Origin: Sabellastarte sp. h YS-2021
Taxonomy: Eukaryota > Annelida > Polychaeta > Sabellida > Sabellidae
Direction: 5' to 3'
Length of the DNA: 64,000 nt
Assembly (NCBI GenBank): GCA_964017235.1
Contig: OZ024934.1
Span: 87,014,706-87,078,705 of the forward strand
The notes beneath the pieces are model-generated. The model was given only the letters and a program-made list of their open reading frames with translations. It ran no database searches and was not told the DNA's origin. Both the position numbers and the translations under genes were made by a program. Below, in pieces: positions 31,140 to 43,198 of the stretch. Numbering within the stretch: the first letter of the stretch is position 1; every line of letters starts with the position of its first letter.

Positions 31140-34100
31140 TTTAATAATTTTTAATGCATTAAAATTCATGAAATCATGCACAAAATCATTTATAACTTGA
31201 AAAGTGTTGCATTTAGAGCATTTTGTTAAAATATGATATTCAGCTACTTTTTTCATAGCTACAATATGGTGAGTAAGTTGGGTGCCTGTCTCAATAGCTA
31301 AGTGAGTAATAGCTACTTTTGGGCTTTTCAGTAACTTCCATCATGAGTAAAATCACTTGTAACTTAAAAACTATTGCATTTAGAGAATTTCGTATAAATA
31401 TGTTATTCAGCTACTTTTGGGTCAGCTATAACATAGTAAAATTTTAGACCTGTAGCTCATGGCATAGCTGAGTAATAGCTACTTTTAGGTTATCACTGTT
31501 GAGTAAATCGCTTATAACTTCAAAACTATTGCATTTAGAGAATTTCGTATAAATATGTTATTCAGCTACTTTTGGGTCAGCTATAACATAGTAAAATTTC
31601 AGACCTGTAGCTCATGGCATAGCTGAGTAATAGCTACTTTGAGGTTATCACTGTTGAGTAAATCGCTTATAACTTGGAAACTATTGCATTTACAGTATTT
31701 TGTTTCAATATGTTATTCACCTATTTTGGGATCAGCTATAACATAGTGAAGTTTAAGATCTGTGGCTCATTGCATAGCTGAGTAATAGCTACTTTGAAGT
31801 TCTCACTATTGAGTAAATCACTTGTAACTTAAAACCTATTGCATTTAGAGAATTTCGTATAAATATGTTATTCAGCTACTTTTGGGCCAGCTATAACATA
31901 GTGAAATTTCAGATCTGTAGGTCATGGCATAGCTGAGTAATAGCTACTTTAAAGTTCTCACTATTGAGTAAATCAGTTGTAATGGGAAAACTATTGCAGT
32001 TAGAGTATTTCGTATAAATATGTTATTCAGCTACTTTTGGGTCAGCTATAACATAGTAAAATTTCAGACCTGTAGCTCATGGCATAGCTGAGTAATAGCT
32101 ACTTTTAGGTCATCACTATTGAGTAAATCAGTTGTAACTTGAAAACTATTGCATTTACAGTATTTTGCTTAAATATGTTGTTCACCTACTTTTGGGTCAG
32201 CTATAACATAGTAAAATTTCAGACCTGTAGCTCATTGCATAGCTGAGTAATAGCTACTTTGAGGTTCTCACTATTGAGTAAATCAGTTGTAATTGCAAAA
32301 CTATTGCATTTAGAGAATTTCGTATAAATATGTTATTCAGCTACTTTTGGGCCAGCTATAACATAGTGAAATTTCAGATCTGTAGGTCATGGCACAGCTG
32401 AGTAATAGCTACTTTGAAGTTCTCACTATTGACTAAATCAGTTGTAATTGGAAAACTATTGCATTTACAGAATTTCGTATAAATATGTTATTCAGCTACT
32501 TTTGGGTCAGCTATAACATAGTAAAATTTCAGACCTGTAGCTCATGGCATAGCTGAGTAATAGCTACTTTTAGGTCATCACTATTGAGTAAATCAGTTGT
32601 AACTTCAAAACTATTGCATTTACAGTATTTTGCTTAAATATGTTGTTCACCTACTTTTGGGTCAGCTATAACATAGTAAAATTTCAGACCTGTAGCTCAT
32701 TGCATAGCTGAGTAATAACTACTTTGAGGTTCTCACTATTGAGTAAATCAGTTGTAATTGCAAAACTATTGCATTTAGAGAATTTAGTATAAATATGTTA
32801 TACAGCTACTTTTGGGTCAGCTATAACATAGTAAAATTTCAGACCTGTAGCTCATGGCATAGCTGAGTAATAGCTACTTTTAGGTTATCACTGTTGAGTA
32901 AATCACTTATAACTTGGAAACTATTGCATTTAGAGTATTTTGTTGCAATATGTTATTCACCTATTTTGGGGTCAGCTATAACATAGTGAAGTTCCAGACC
33001 TGTGGCTCATTGCATAGCTGAGTAATAGCTACTTTGAAGTTCTCACTGTTGAGTAAATCAGTTGTAATTGGAAAACTATTGCCCTACAGAAATTTGTGCA
33101 AATATGTTATTCAGCTACTTTTGGGTCAGCTATAACATAGTGAAATTACAGACCTGTAGCTCATGGCACAACTGAGCAATAGCTATTCTCAGGCACTGAC
33201 TGTTGAGTAAATCGGCTATAACTTGAAAAATATTGCATTTGGAGTATTTTGTTAAAATATATTGTTCACCTACTTTTGGGTTAGCTATAACATAGTAAAA
33301 TTTCAGACCTGTAGCTCATTGCATAGCTGAGTAATAACTACTTTGAGGTTCTCACTATTGAGTAAATCAGTTGTAATTGCAAAACTATTGCATTTAGAGA
33401 ATTTAGTATAAATATGTTATTCAGCTACTTTTGGGTCAGCTATAACATAGTAAAATTTCAGACCTGTAGCTCATGGCAGAGCTGAGTAATAGCTACTTTT
33501 AGGTCATCACTATTGAGTAAATCAGTTGTAACTTGAAAACTATTGCATGTACAGTATTTTGCTTAAATATGTTGTTCACCTACTTTTGGGTCAGCTATAA
33601 CATAGTAAAATTTCAGACCTGTAGCTCATGGCATAGCTGAGTAATAGCTACTTTGAGGTTATCACTGTTGAGTAAATCGCTTATAGCTTGGAAATTATTG
33701 CATTTAGAGTATTTTGTTTCAATATGTTATTCACCTATTTTGGGGTCAGCTATAACATAGTGAAGTTCCAGACCTGTGACTCATTGCATAGCTGAGTAAT
33801 AGCTACTTTGAAGTTCTCAATGTTGAGCAAATCACTTATAATTTGAAAACTATTGCATTTAGAGAATTTAGTATAAATATGTTATACAGCTACTTTTGGG
33901 TCAGCTATAACATAGTAAAATTTCAGACCTGTAGCTCATGGCATAGCTGAGTAATAGCTACTTTTAGGTTATCACTGTTGAGTAAATCACTTATAACTTG
34001 GAAACTATTGCATTTAGAGTATTTTGTTGCAATATGTTATTCACCTATTTTGGGGTCAGCTATAACATAGTGAAGTTCCAGACCTGTGGCTCATTGCATA

Positions 34101-34760
34101 GCTGAGTAATAGCTACTTTGAAGTTCTCACTGTTGAGTAAATCAGTTGTAATTGGAAAACTATTGCCTTACAGAAATTTGTGCAAATATGTTATTCAGCT
34201 ACTTTTGGGTCAGCTATAACATAGTGAAATTACAGACCTGTAGCTCATGGCACAACTGAGCAATAGCTATTCTCAGGCACTGACTGTTGAGTAAATCGGC
34301 TATAACTTGAAAAATATTGCATTTGGAGTATTTTGTTAAAATATATTGTTCACCTACTTTTGGGTTAGCTATAACATAGTGAAATTACAGACCTATAGCT
34401 CATGGCATAGCGGAGCAATAGCTATTGTCAGGTTCTCACTATTGAGTAAATCAGTTGTAACTTGAAAACTATTGCATTTACAGTATTTTGCTTAAATATG
34501 TTGTTCACCTACTTTTAGGTCAGCTATAACAGAGCAAAAATTCAGACATGTAGCTCACTGCATAGCTGAGTAATAGTTACTTTGAGGTTCTCACTCTTGA
34601 GTAAATCAGTAGTAACTTGAAAACTATTACATTTAGAGTATTTTGTTAAATATGTTTTTCACAGACGTTTTGGTCCGCTATAACATAGTGAAATTGCAGA
34701 CCTCTATGTCATGGCATAGCTGAGCAATAGCTTCTTTCAGGTTCTCACTGTTGAGTAAAT
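31140..34760 (+). repeat. ~155-bp satellite array 1, about 23 monomers
   Basis: Each monomer has tcagctataacatag, cagacctgtagctcat, agctgagtaatagctac and aaactattgcatttagag. Marker positions 31422, 31577, 31732 and 31887 give an exact 155-bp period. Blocks at about 32900-33290 and 33980-34370 are nearly identical, giving a higher-order period of about 1084 bp (seven monomers). No coding function. Confidence 0.92.
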
Positions 34761-34764
34761 CATT

Positions 34765-35580
34765 GTATCCAACCTGTAGGAAATCATGGGCTGGGAATCT
34801 GTTAATATGGTCCAATTTGACTTTGGAACCCTCCTTCAAGGTCAAATGAGGATAGCCAAACATAAAAGTGCTTGTAACTCGCTTATTATTGGTCCTAGAG
34901 GTTTGGAATGAAAACCAACCTATAGAAAATCATGGGCTGGGAATTTTTTGGTGTGGTCGGATTTCACCTTGGACCCCTCCTTCAAGGTCAAATGAGGATA
35001 GCCAAACTTAAAAGTGCTTATAACTCGCTTATTATTGGTCCTAGAGGTTTGGAATGGAAAACCAACCTATAGAAAATCATGGGCTGGGAATCTTTTGGTG
35101 TGGTCAGATTTCACCTTAGACCCCTCCTTCCAGGTCAAACGAAGATAGCCAAACTTAAAGTGCTTATAACTCGCGTATTATTGGTCTTGGAGGTTTGGGA
35201 TGGTAAACCAACATATAGGAAATCATGGGCTGGGATTCTTTTGGTGTGGTCAGATTTGACCTGGGACCCCTCCTTCAAGGTCAATTGAGGATAGCCAAAC
35301 TTACAATTGTTTAGAACTCGCTTATTATTGGTCCTACAGGTTTGGGATGGTAAACAAGCTACAGGAAATCATGGGCTGGGAATTTTTTTGTGTGGTCGGA
35401 TTTGACCTTGGACCCCTCCGTCAAGGTCAAACAAGGATAGCCAAACATAAAAAGTGCCTATGACTCACTTATTATTGGTCCGAGAGGTTTGGGATGGTAA
35501 ACCATCCTAAATTCTTTGGCTGGGAATCTTTTGGTATGGTCAGATTTGACCTTTGGACCCCTTCTTCATGGTCGAACGAG
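34765..35580 (+). repeat. ~146-bp satellite array 1, six monomers
   Basis: Monomers carry gtgcttataactcgcttatt, ggtttgggatggtaaacca, aaatcatgggctggg and a palindrome TTTGACCTTG...CAAGGTCAAA. Spacing is 145-147 bp. Open frames are satellite translations. Confidence 0.9.
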
Positions 35581-36464
35581 GATATTGCATTTATAGTATT
35601 TCTTTAAATATTTTTAACCTACTTTTTACACTTAAACAATTACCTTGTTACTTTATTTCATAATACCATTTGCAGGGCACAACTTTTTTGTCCTTTTTTT
35701 CTGTCAGCTTCGGAATATCTTTCGAACATGCTGTTCAGTTAACATTTACTGTATTTCTGTAGAGCCCTTTCCCTGATAATTATGCTTTCCTCTCATTATC
35801 ACCATCACAAATCAAAAACATTCAGTCAGCTGACACAGTGCCCGTTCACGGGCACTCTCCTCTTGTTTTAAAAGATACCTTCACAATCAAGGATGAAAAA
35901 TTGTTTAAGGCATGCAAATCTGTCTGTCTGCCAGTGCCATTACAAGTGAGGTACCCCCACCAAAAGTTTGAAAATTTCAACACTTTATCACAATTTTCTC
36001 ATTGACTATTGCAGGGATTTCTCTCATATCTTGCATATATGTGCTAGGCCACAAGTAGATTCCCTTGTGTGAGTAGCAGGCCTGGATCTTTCTTAATTTT
36101 TATGTCAGCTGACATGTCGTCACTCTGCGGCGTGGGCGTCTGCGTGAACAACTTCTCCTCCAAAACTACAAGGCCTAGAGACATGCTCTTTTTTTTTAAA
36201 AGATACCTTATCTATCGAGGATGAAAATTGTTCAAGGCATGCAAATCTGTCTGTTCGTCTGTTTGCTAGAGACATTATAAGGGAGGTACCCCCACCAAAA
36301 GTGTGAAAATCTCAACACTTTATCACAATTTTCTCAGTGACTATTGCAGGGATTTCTCTCATATCTTGCATATATGTACTAGGCCAGAGTTAGATTCTCT
36401 TGTGTGAGTGTGAGACCTGGATCTGTCTTATTTTTTTTTAATAAATTTTTATTAATAATTTTTA

Positions 36465-37580
36465 ATGCATTAAAATTCATGAAATCATGCACTAAATCAC
36501 TTATAACTTGAAAAGTGTTGCATTTAGAGCATTTTATTAAAATATGTTATTCAGCTACTTTTTTCAGAGCCACAACATGGTAAGTAACTTGGGTGTCTGT
36601 CTCAATAGCTAAGTGAGCAATAGCTACTTTTGGGCTTTTCAGTAACTTCCATCATGAGTAAAATCACTTGTAACTTGAAAACTATTGCATTTAGAGAATT
36701 TCGTATAAATATGTTATTCAGCTACTTTTGGGTCAGCTATAACAGTAAAATTTCAGACCTGTAGCTCATGGCATAGCTGAGTAATAGCTACTTTTAGGTT
36801 ATCACTGTTGAGTAAATCACTTATAACTTGAAAACTATTGCATTTAGAGTATTTTGTTTCAATATGTTATTCACCTATTTTGGGGTCAGCTATAACATAG
36901 TGAAGTTCCAGACCTAATTGCATAGCTGAGTAATAGCTACTTTGAAGTTCTCACTGTTGAGTAAATCAGTTGTAATCGGAAAACTATTGCATTTACAGAA
37001 ATTTGTGTAAATATGTTATTCAGCTACTTTTGGGTCAGCTATAACATAGTGAAATTACAGAACTGTAGCTCATGGCACAACTGAGCAATAGCTATTTTCA
37101 GGTACTGACTGTTGAGTAAATCAGTTGTAACTTGAAAAATATTGCATTTGGAGTATTTTGTTAAAATATGTTGTTCACCTACTTTTGGGTCAGCTATAAC
37201 ATAGTGAAATTACAGACCTATAACTCAAGGCATAGCTGAGCAATAGCTATTTTCAGGTTCTCACTATTGAGTAAATCAGTTGTAACTTCAAAACTATTGC
37301 ATTTACAGTATTTTGCTTAAATATGTTGTTCACCTACTTTTGAGTCAGCTATAACATAGTAAAAATTCAGACATGTAGCTCATTGCATAGCTACTATGAG
37401 GTTATCACTATTGAGTAAATGAGTTGTAACTTGAAAACTATTGCATTTAGAGTATTTTGTTTAAATATGTTATTCACGTAATTTTTGGTCAGCTGTAACA
37501 TAGTGAAATTGCAGACCTGTATGTCATGGCATAGCTGAGCAATAGCTACTTTCAGTTTCTCACTGTTGAGTAAATCATTG
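36465..37580 (+). repeat. ~155-bp satellite array 2, about 7 monomers
   Basis: Same monomer as array 1, with a small deletion near 36744 and another near 36916. Confidence 0.88.
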
Positions 37581-37589
37581 TATCCACTG

Positions 37590-37930
37590 GATAGCCCGCA
37601 GTGTGTAGAGAGATTTCACCATTACCGCTCTAACGAAAAAAATATAGCTAGCCTTCTCAAGTTTGCAGGATATATTAATAACCATAAATTGTTGCCTGGG
37701 AATATTTTTGGCCTCATTTTGAAAAACAAGATGGCCGCCAGGGACGTTTATTCGACTTTAAAGAAAGACTTTTGTTGGCCCTCTAGAGCAAAGGGTATTA
37801 TAGGTAGAGATCTCAAATTCGCAGGATATGTTCCTCATTATAAAATCTTGACTGGGAATATTTTTGGCCTCATTTTGAAAAACAAGATGGCCGCCACAGG
37901 TGTTTCTTTGTCAGTCATGAAAAGTGCTTA
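37590..37930 (+). repeat. Divergent tandem pair, ~156-bp period
   Basis: Two units share gcaggatat (37665 and 37821) and ctgggaatatttttggcctc followed by aaaacaagatggccgcca. The sequence differs from both main satellites, but the period is like that of the 155-bp family. Confidence 0.75.
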
Positions 37931-38790
37931 TATCTCTCTTATTATTGGTCCTAGAGGTTTGGGATGGTAAACCAACCTGTAGGAAATCATGGGCTGTGAA
38001 TCTTTTGGTGTGGTCAGATTTGACCTTTGACCCCTCCTTCAAGGTCAAACAAGGATAGCCAAACTTAAAAGTGCTTATAACTCGCTTATTATTGGTCCTA
38101 GAGGTTTGGAATGGAAAACCAGCCTATAGAAAATCATGGGCTGGGAATCTTTTGGTGTGGTCGGATTTGACCTTGGACCCTGTCTTCAAGGTCAATCGAG
38201 GATAGCCAAACTTAAAAGTGCTTATAACTCGCTTATTAATGGTCCTAGAAGTTTGGGATGGTAAACCAACATATAGGAAATCATGGGCTGGGATTCTTTT
38301 GGTGTGGTCAGATTTGACCTTGGACTCCTCCTTCAAGGTCAATTGAGGATAGCCAAACTTAAAATTGTTTATAACTCGCTTATTATTGCTCCTACAGGCT
38401 TGGGATGGTAAACCAACCTACAGGAAATCATGGACTGGGAATCTTTTGGTGTGGTCGGATTTGACCTTGGACCCCTCCTTCAAGGTCAAACAAGGATAGC
38501 GAAACTTAAAAGTGCCTATAACTCGCTTATTATTGGTCCTAGGGGTTTGGGATGGTAAACCATCCTATAGGAAATCATGGGCTGGGATTCTTTTGGTGTG
38601 GTCAGATTTGACCTTTGGACCCCTCCTTCTAGGTCAAATGAGGAGAGCCAAACTTAAAAGTGCTTATAACTCGCTTATTATTGGTCCTAGAGGTTTGGGA
38701 TGGTAAACCAACCTATAGGAAATCATGGGCTGGGAATGTTTTTGTGTGGTTGGATTTGACCTTAGACCCCTTCTTCAAGGTGGAACGAGG
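37930..38790 (+). repeat. ~146-bp satellite array 2, six monomers
   Basis: Same monomer as 34765-35580. Each has the TGACCTTGG...TCAAGGTCA pair. Open frames are not genes. Confidence 0.9.
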
Positions 38791-39244
38791 ATATTGCATT
38801 TGCAGTATTTCTTTAAATATCTTTTAACCTACTTTTTACACTTAAACAGTTACCTTGTTCCTTTCCTTCATAATACCATTTGCAGGGCACAAATTTTTTA
38901 TCCTTTTCTTCTGTCAGCTTCGGAATTTCTTTCGAACATGCTGTTCAATTACCATTTACTGTACTTCTGTACAGCACTTTCCCTGATAATTATGCTTTCC
39001 TCTCATTATCACCTTCACAAATCAAAATCACGGGCACTCTCCTCTTGTTTTTTTTAATTTTTTAAATAATTTTTATGCATTAAAATTCATGAAATCATGC
39101 ACTAAATCACTTATTTTCTGATTGATTATTGCAGGGATTTCTCTCTTATCTTGCATATATGTACAATACCACAAGTAGATTCCCTTGTGTGAGTATCAGG
39201 CCAGGATCTCTCTTAATTACCTTTATGAATTTTTAAAATAATTT

Positions 39245-40240
39245 TTGATGCATTAAAGTTAATGAAATCATACACTAAATCACTTTTATTTTGAAAACTA
39301 TTGCATTTAGAGCATTTTGTTAAAATATGTTATTCAGCCACTTTTTCTATCGTTACAACGTGGTGAGTAAATTGGGAGTCTATCTCTATAGATAAGTGAG
39401 TAATAGCTAGTTTCTGACTTTTCAGTACCTTCCATAATGAGTAAAATCACTTGTAACTTGGAAACTATTGTGGTTAGAGAATGTTGTATAAATATGTTAT
39501 TCAGCTACTTTTGAGTCAGCAATAACATAGTACAATTTCAGACGTGTAGCTCATTTCACAGCTGAGTAATAGCTACTTTGAGGTTATCACTGTTTCTTTA
39601 AAAATGTTATTCACCTACTTTCCAGTCAGCTATAAAATACTGCAATTACAGACCTGTAGCTCATAGCATAGCTGATCAATAGCTGATCAATAGCTACTTT
39701 CTCACTGTTGAGTAAATCAGTTGTAACTTGAAAACTATTGCATTTAGAGTATTTTTTTCAAATATGTTTTTCAACTACTTTTGGGTCAGCTATAACATAG
39801 TAAAATTGCAGACCTGTAGCTAATTGCATAGCTGAGTAATAGCTACTTTGAGGTTATCACGGTTGAGGAAATCAGTTGTAACTTGAAAACTATTGCATTT
39901 ACAGTATTTTGTTTAAATATATTATTCACCTACTTTTGGGTCAGCTATAACATAGTAAAACTGCAGACCTGTAGCTCATTGCATAGCTGAGCAGTAGCTA
40001 TTTTCAGGTTTTCACTGTTGAGTAAATCAGTTATAGCTTGAAAACTATTGCATTTAGAGAATTTCCTTGAAATATGTTCATCTACTTTTGTGTCAACTAT
40101 AACATAGTAAAGTTGCAGACCTGTAGCTCGTAGCATAGCTGAGCTGAGGAATAGCTACTTTGAGGTTCTCACTGTTGAGTAAATCACTGTTGAGTAAATC
40201 ATTTGAAACTATTGCATTTACAGTATTTTACTGTTTCCCC
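39245..40240 (+). repeat. ~155-bp satellite array 3, about 6 monomers
   Basis: More diverged monomers of the 155-bp family, ending at ctattgcatttacagtattt near 40230. Confidence 0.85.
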
Positions 40241-41055
40241 GGATGAAAGTTCTGCCACCTCCAATGAGTTTTTGCAGAACTGTGGAGCCACCAGGAACCA
40301 GTTACAGAGCATTGCTTCACCTATAACTGGTTAGGCCCTGGTACCGGGCAGGTCCACAGGACTGGCTAACAGACCAGCAGAAGTTTGTAGGGTCTAAGTG
40401 GCCGTCTTAGACTGGTTACAGAGAAATTCTTATACTAGTCATTGGTCCTGGTGAGATGACTGTCTCAACCTACTAGACCAGTCAGCCAGCCTACTGTCAG
40501 GACCTGCTAGCTGGTCGAAAGTGACTATACATAAGAAGACTTTCCCAACAAGATTTGTCCAACTACCTGTCAGTCTTATCTTATCAGACCCCACACCAGC
40601 CAGTTACTGGTTGTTTTGTGACCTTTACCTTCAATTTCAAGGTCACTGGTGGCCTCTTAAAGGTCAGATTTTGGCCATTGTTTGCACATTTTGGCCCAGT
40701 TCTCATATACAGAAAGTTAGATCATCCTATGGTTGGTATTTATAATACATATATATGTCCTCTGTAAGCATGCAGAAATTTGACCTTGAGGCTCTTCATT
40801 GATGGTTATCCACAGACTGCCAAAGTACCTCACCGAGGCCATTTTTGGCCTTTTTGGAGATATTTCCACACTTAATGCTGACTATATTGCATGAAAACTA
40901 TTGAAACTGGCTTTGGAGGTACATGATGGAGTACCAGCATCTAGTTTATTGACCTTGGCTATTGTTTTCAAGGTCACCTTAGGCCTGCTAAAATGACTCA
41001 AAATGGTACCTTAGACTGTGAGGCCAAATACCTCCTTTATTATTGGCTGTTACGG
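40241..41055. other. Unique or low-copy segment within composite copy 3
   Basis: GC content is higher than the surroundings. Contains many ctggt/accag words and several AGGTCA/TGACCT hexamers. No reading frame with a recognisable domain. Confidence 0.4.
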
Positions 41056-41870
41056 GCGGGGTTTTTTTGTCAGTCATGAAAAGTGCTTATATCTCCCTTA
41101 TTATTGGTCCCAGAGGTTTGCGATGGAAAACCAATCTATAGGAAATCACGGGCTGGGAATCTTTTGGTGTGGTCGGATTTGACCTTGGGCTCCTCCTTCA
41201 ACGTCAAACAAGGATAGCCAAACCTACAAGTGCTCATAACTCGCTTATTATTGGTCCTAGAGGTTTGCAATGTGAAACCAACTTATTGGAAATCATGGGC
41301 TGGGAATCTTTTGATATTGTCAGATTTGACTTTGGACCCCTCCTTCAAGGTCAAACGAGGATAGCCAAACTTAAAAGTGCTTAGAACTCACTTATTATTG
41401 GTCCTAGAGGTTTGGGATGGTAAACCAACCTATAGGAAATAATGGGCCGGGAATCTTTGTATGTGGTCAGATTTGACCTTGGACCCCTCCTTCAAGGTTA
41501 AACAAGGATACCCAAACTTAAAAGTGCTTATATCTCGCTAATTATTGGTCCTAGAGGTTTGCAATGTGAAACCAACCTATAGGAAATCATGGGCTGGGAA
41601 TCCTTTGACGTGATCAGATTTGACCTTGGGCCCTTCCTTCGAGGTCAAGCAAGGATAGCAAAATCTAAATTGCTTATAAATCACTTTGTCTTGGTCCTAG
41701 AGGTTTGTAATGTGAAAGCATCCTATAGGAAATCATGCGCTAGGAATCTTTTGATGTGATCAGATTTGAGCTTTGGCCCCTCTTTCAAGGTCAAATGAGG
41801 ATAACCAAAATTAAAAGTGCTTATAACTCACTTATTCATGTTCCTAGAGGTTTGCAAGATTTTACCTTGG
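41056..41870 (+). repeat. ~146-bp satellite array 3, about 5-6 monomers
   Basis: Same family as the arrays at 34765 and 37930, here with more changes in the palindrome. Confidence 0.87.
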
Positions 41871-42134
41871 GCTCCTTTAAAGTTAAGTGATGGTTGATTG
41901 GCGAGTTTTCTTTCTTGTGGATACAATTTGCATTGGTTGTCCGATGCGCAACGTCTAGTTACATTTGTATCTTTCATTAAGCAAACATTTTGTTTACTTA
42001 GTGTCAGTACAAGTTGCTCCCACAAATACTTAGGCCCCCTCCCCACAGGGGTATATTTGTGTCAACCATAATACTCTGTATGTCACGCTTCAACCATGTC
42101 CCGTCTGGGGATATACTGCATCAAGACGCAATCT

Positions 42135-43065
42135 CTAGTTTAAATATGTTTTTCATGTACTTTTCAGTCCGCTATAACATAGTGGAATTGCAGACCAGTA
42201 GCTCATTGCATAGCTGAGCAATAGCTATTTTCGGGTTATCACTGTTGTGTGAATCGTTTGTAACTTGAAAACTATTGTATTTAGAGAATTTTCTTTAAAT
42301 ATGTTATTAATCTACTTTTGGGTATGACATGGTAAATTGCAGACATGTAGCTAATTGCAAAGCTACACAATAGCTACTTCCAGGTTCTCATTGTTGAGTA
42401 AATCAGTTATAACTTAAAAACTATTGCATCTACAGTATTTTGTTTAAATGTGTTATCCATCTACTTTTCAGTTAGTTATAGCATAATGCAATTGTATACC
42501 TGTAGCTCATAGAATAGCTGAGCAATATCTACTTTCAGGTTATCAGATTTGAGTAAATGAGTTGTAACATGAAACTATTACATCTACAGTATTTTTAAAT
42601 GTGTTTAAAAACCTATTTTTGGGTCAGCTATACCATAGTAAAGTTGTAGACCTGCACCTCATTCCATACATGATCAGTAGCTATTTTCAGGTTCAAAGTT
42701 GGAAAATTAATTGTAACCTGAAAACTATTGCTCTCTAGAATTTCCATAAAATATGTTATTCAGCTACTTTTGAACAGCTATAACATATTAAAGTTTCAGA
42801 CCTGTAGCTCATTGATGAGTAATAGCTAGATTCAGGTTCTCACTGTTGAGTAAATAAGTTGTATCTAGAGAAATATTTCATTTACAGTATTTGGTTTAAA
42901 TATGTGATACACCTACTTTTGGCTCAGCTATAACATGGTATAATTGCAGTCCTGTAGCTCAGTACAAAGCTGAGCAAAAGCTAATTGTTAGATCACTTGT
43001 AACTTGAAAACTATTGCATTTACAGTATTTTGTTGAAATATGTTTCCCACCTACTTTTACCTTAA
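42135..43065 (+). repeat. ~155-bp satellite array 4, about 6 diverged monomers
   Basis: Recognisable by tcagctataacatag-like, gacctgtagctcat and aaactattgcat motifs. The most diverged of the four arrays. Confidence 0.8.
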
Positions 43066-43198
43066 CAGCTAACTTTGTACTTTACTTGTGAATACCATTT
43101 GCACAGCACAACCTTTGTGACCTTTTTTCACTTCTACTCTGAAACTCAAAACACACAGTCAGCTGACACAGAGCCTGTTCACGGGCACTGATTGCTTG

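Larger units (their letters stand above)
30695..35865 (+). repeat. Composite satellite-bearing element, copy 1
   Basis: Order: header starting gtcgtcactctgcgg (two nested starts, 30699 and 30806), a ~155-bp satellite array, a ~146-bp satellite array, then a unique tail (cacttaaacaattacc...) ending in a hairpin GTGCCCG-ttca-CGGGCAC (35838-35855) and tctcctcttg before a T run. The same order recurs at 36102-39048 and in part at 39049-43198. The 3' hairpin and T-rich edge recall Helitron/Helentron-derived 'pearl'-like elements of bivalves; that assignment is inference. Confidence 0.65.
36102..39048 (+). repeat. Composite satellite-bearing element, copy 2
   Basis: Header at 36105 (tcagctgacatgtcgtcact), ~155-bp array, a two-unit variant at 37590-37930, ~146-bp array, and a tail ending cacgggcactctcctcttg at 39029-39047. 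The left arm of the terminal hairpin is deleted here. The preceding 35866-36101 is a 5'-truncated header copy. Confidence 0.65.
39049..43198 (+). repeat. Composite satellite-bearing element, copy 3 (disrupted)
   Basis: Truncated header (39061-39240), ~155-bp array, unrelated segment 40240-41055, ~146-bp array, a short unique piece (41870-42130), a second ~155-bp array, and the tail with a degraded hairpin (gagcctgttcacgggcac near 43171) ending attgcttg. Confidence 0.55.

Noticed and set aside
34678..38706. Open frames of 60-134 codons across the satellite block
   Set aside because: They translate the 155-bp and 146-bp monomers, repeat with the monomer period and show no domain.
30695..43198. 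CRISPR-like array
   Set aside because: The repeats are contiguous 146-155 bp satellites without unique spacers, in an intron-bearing animal genome.
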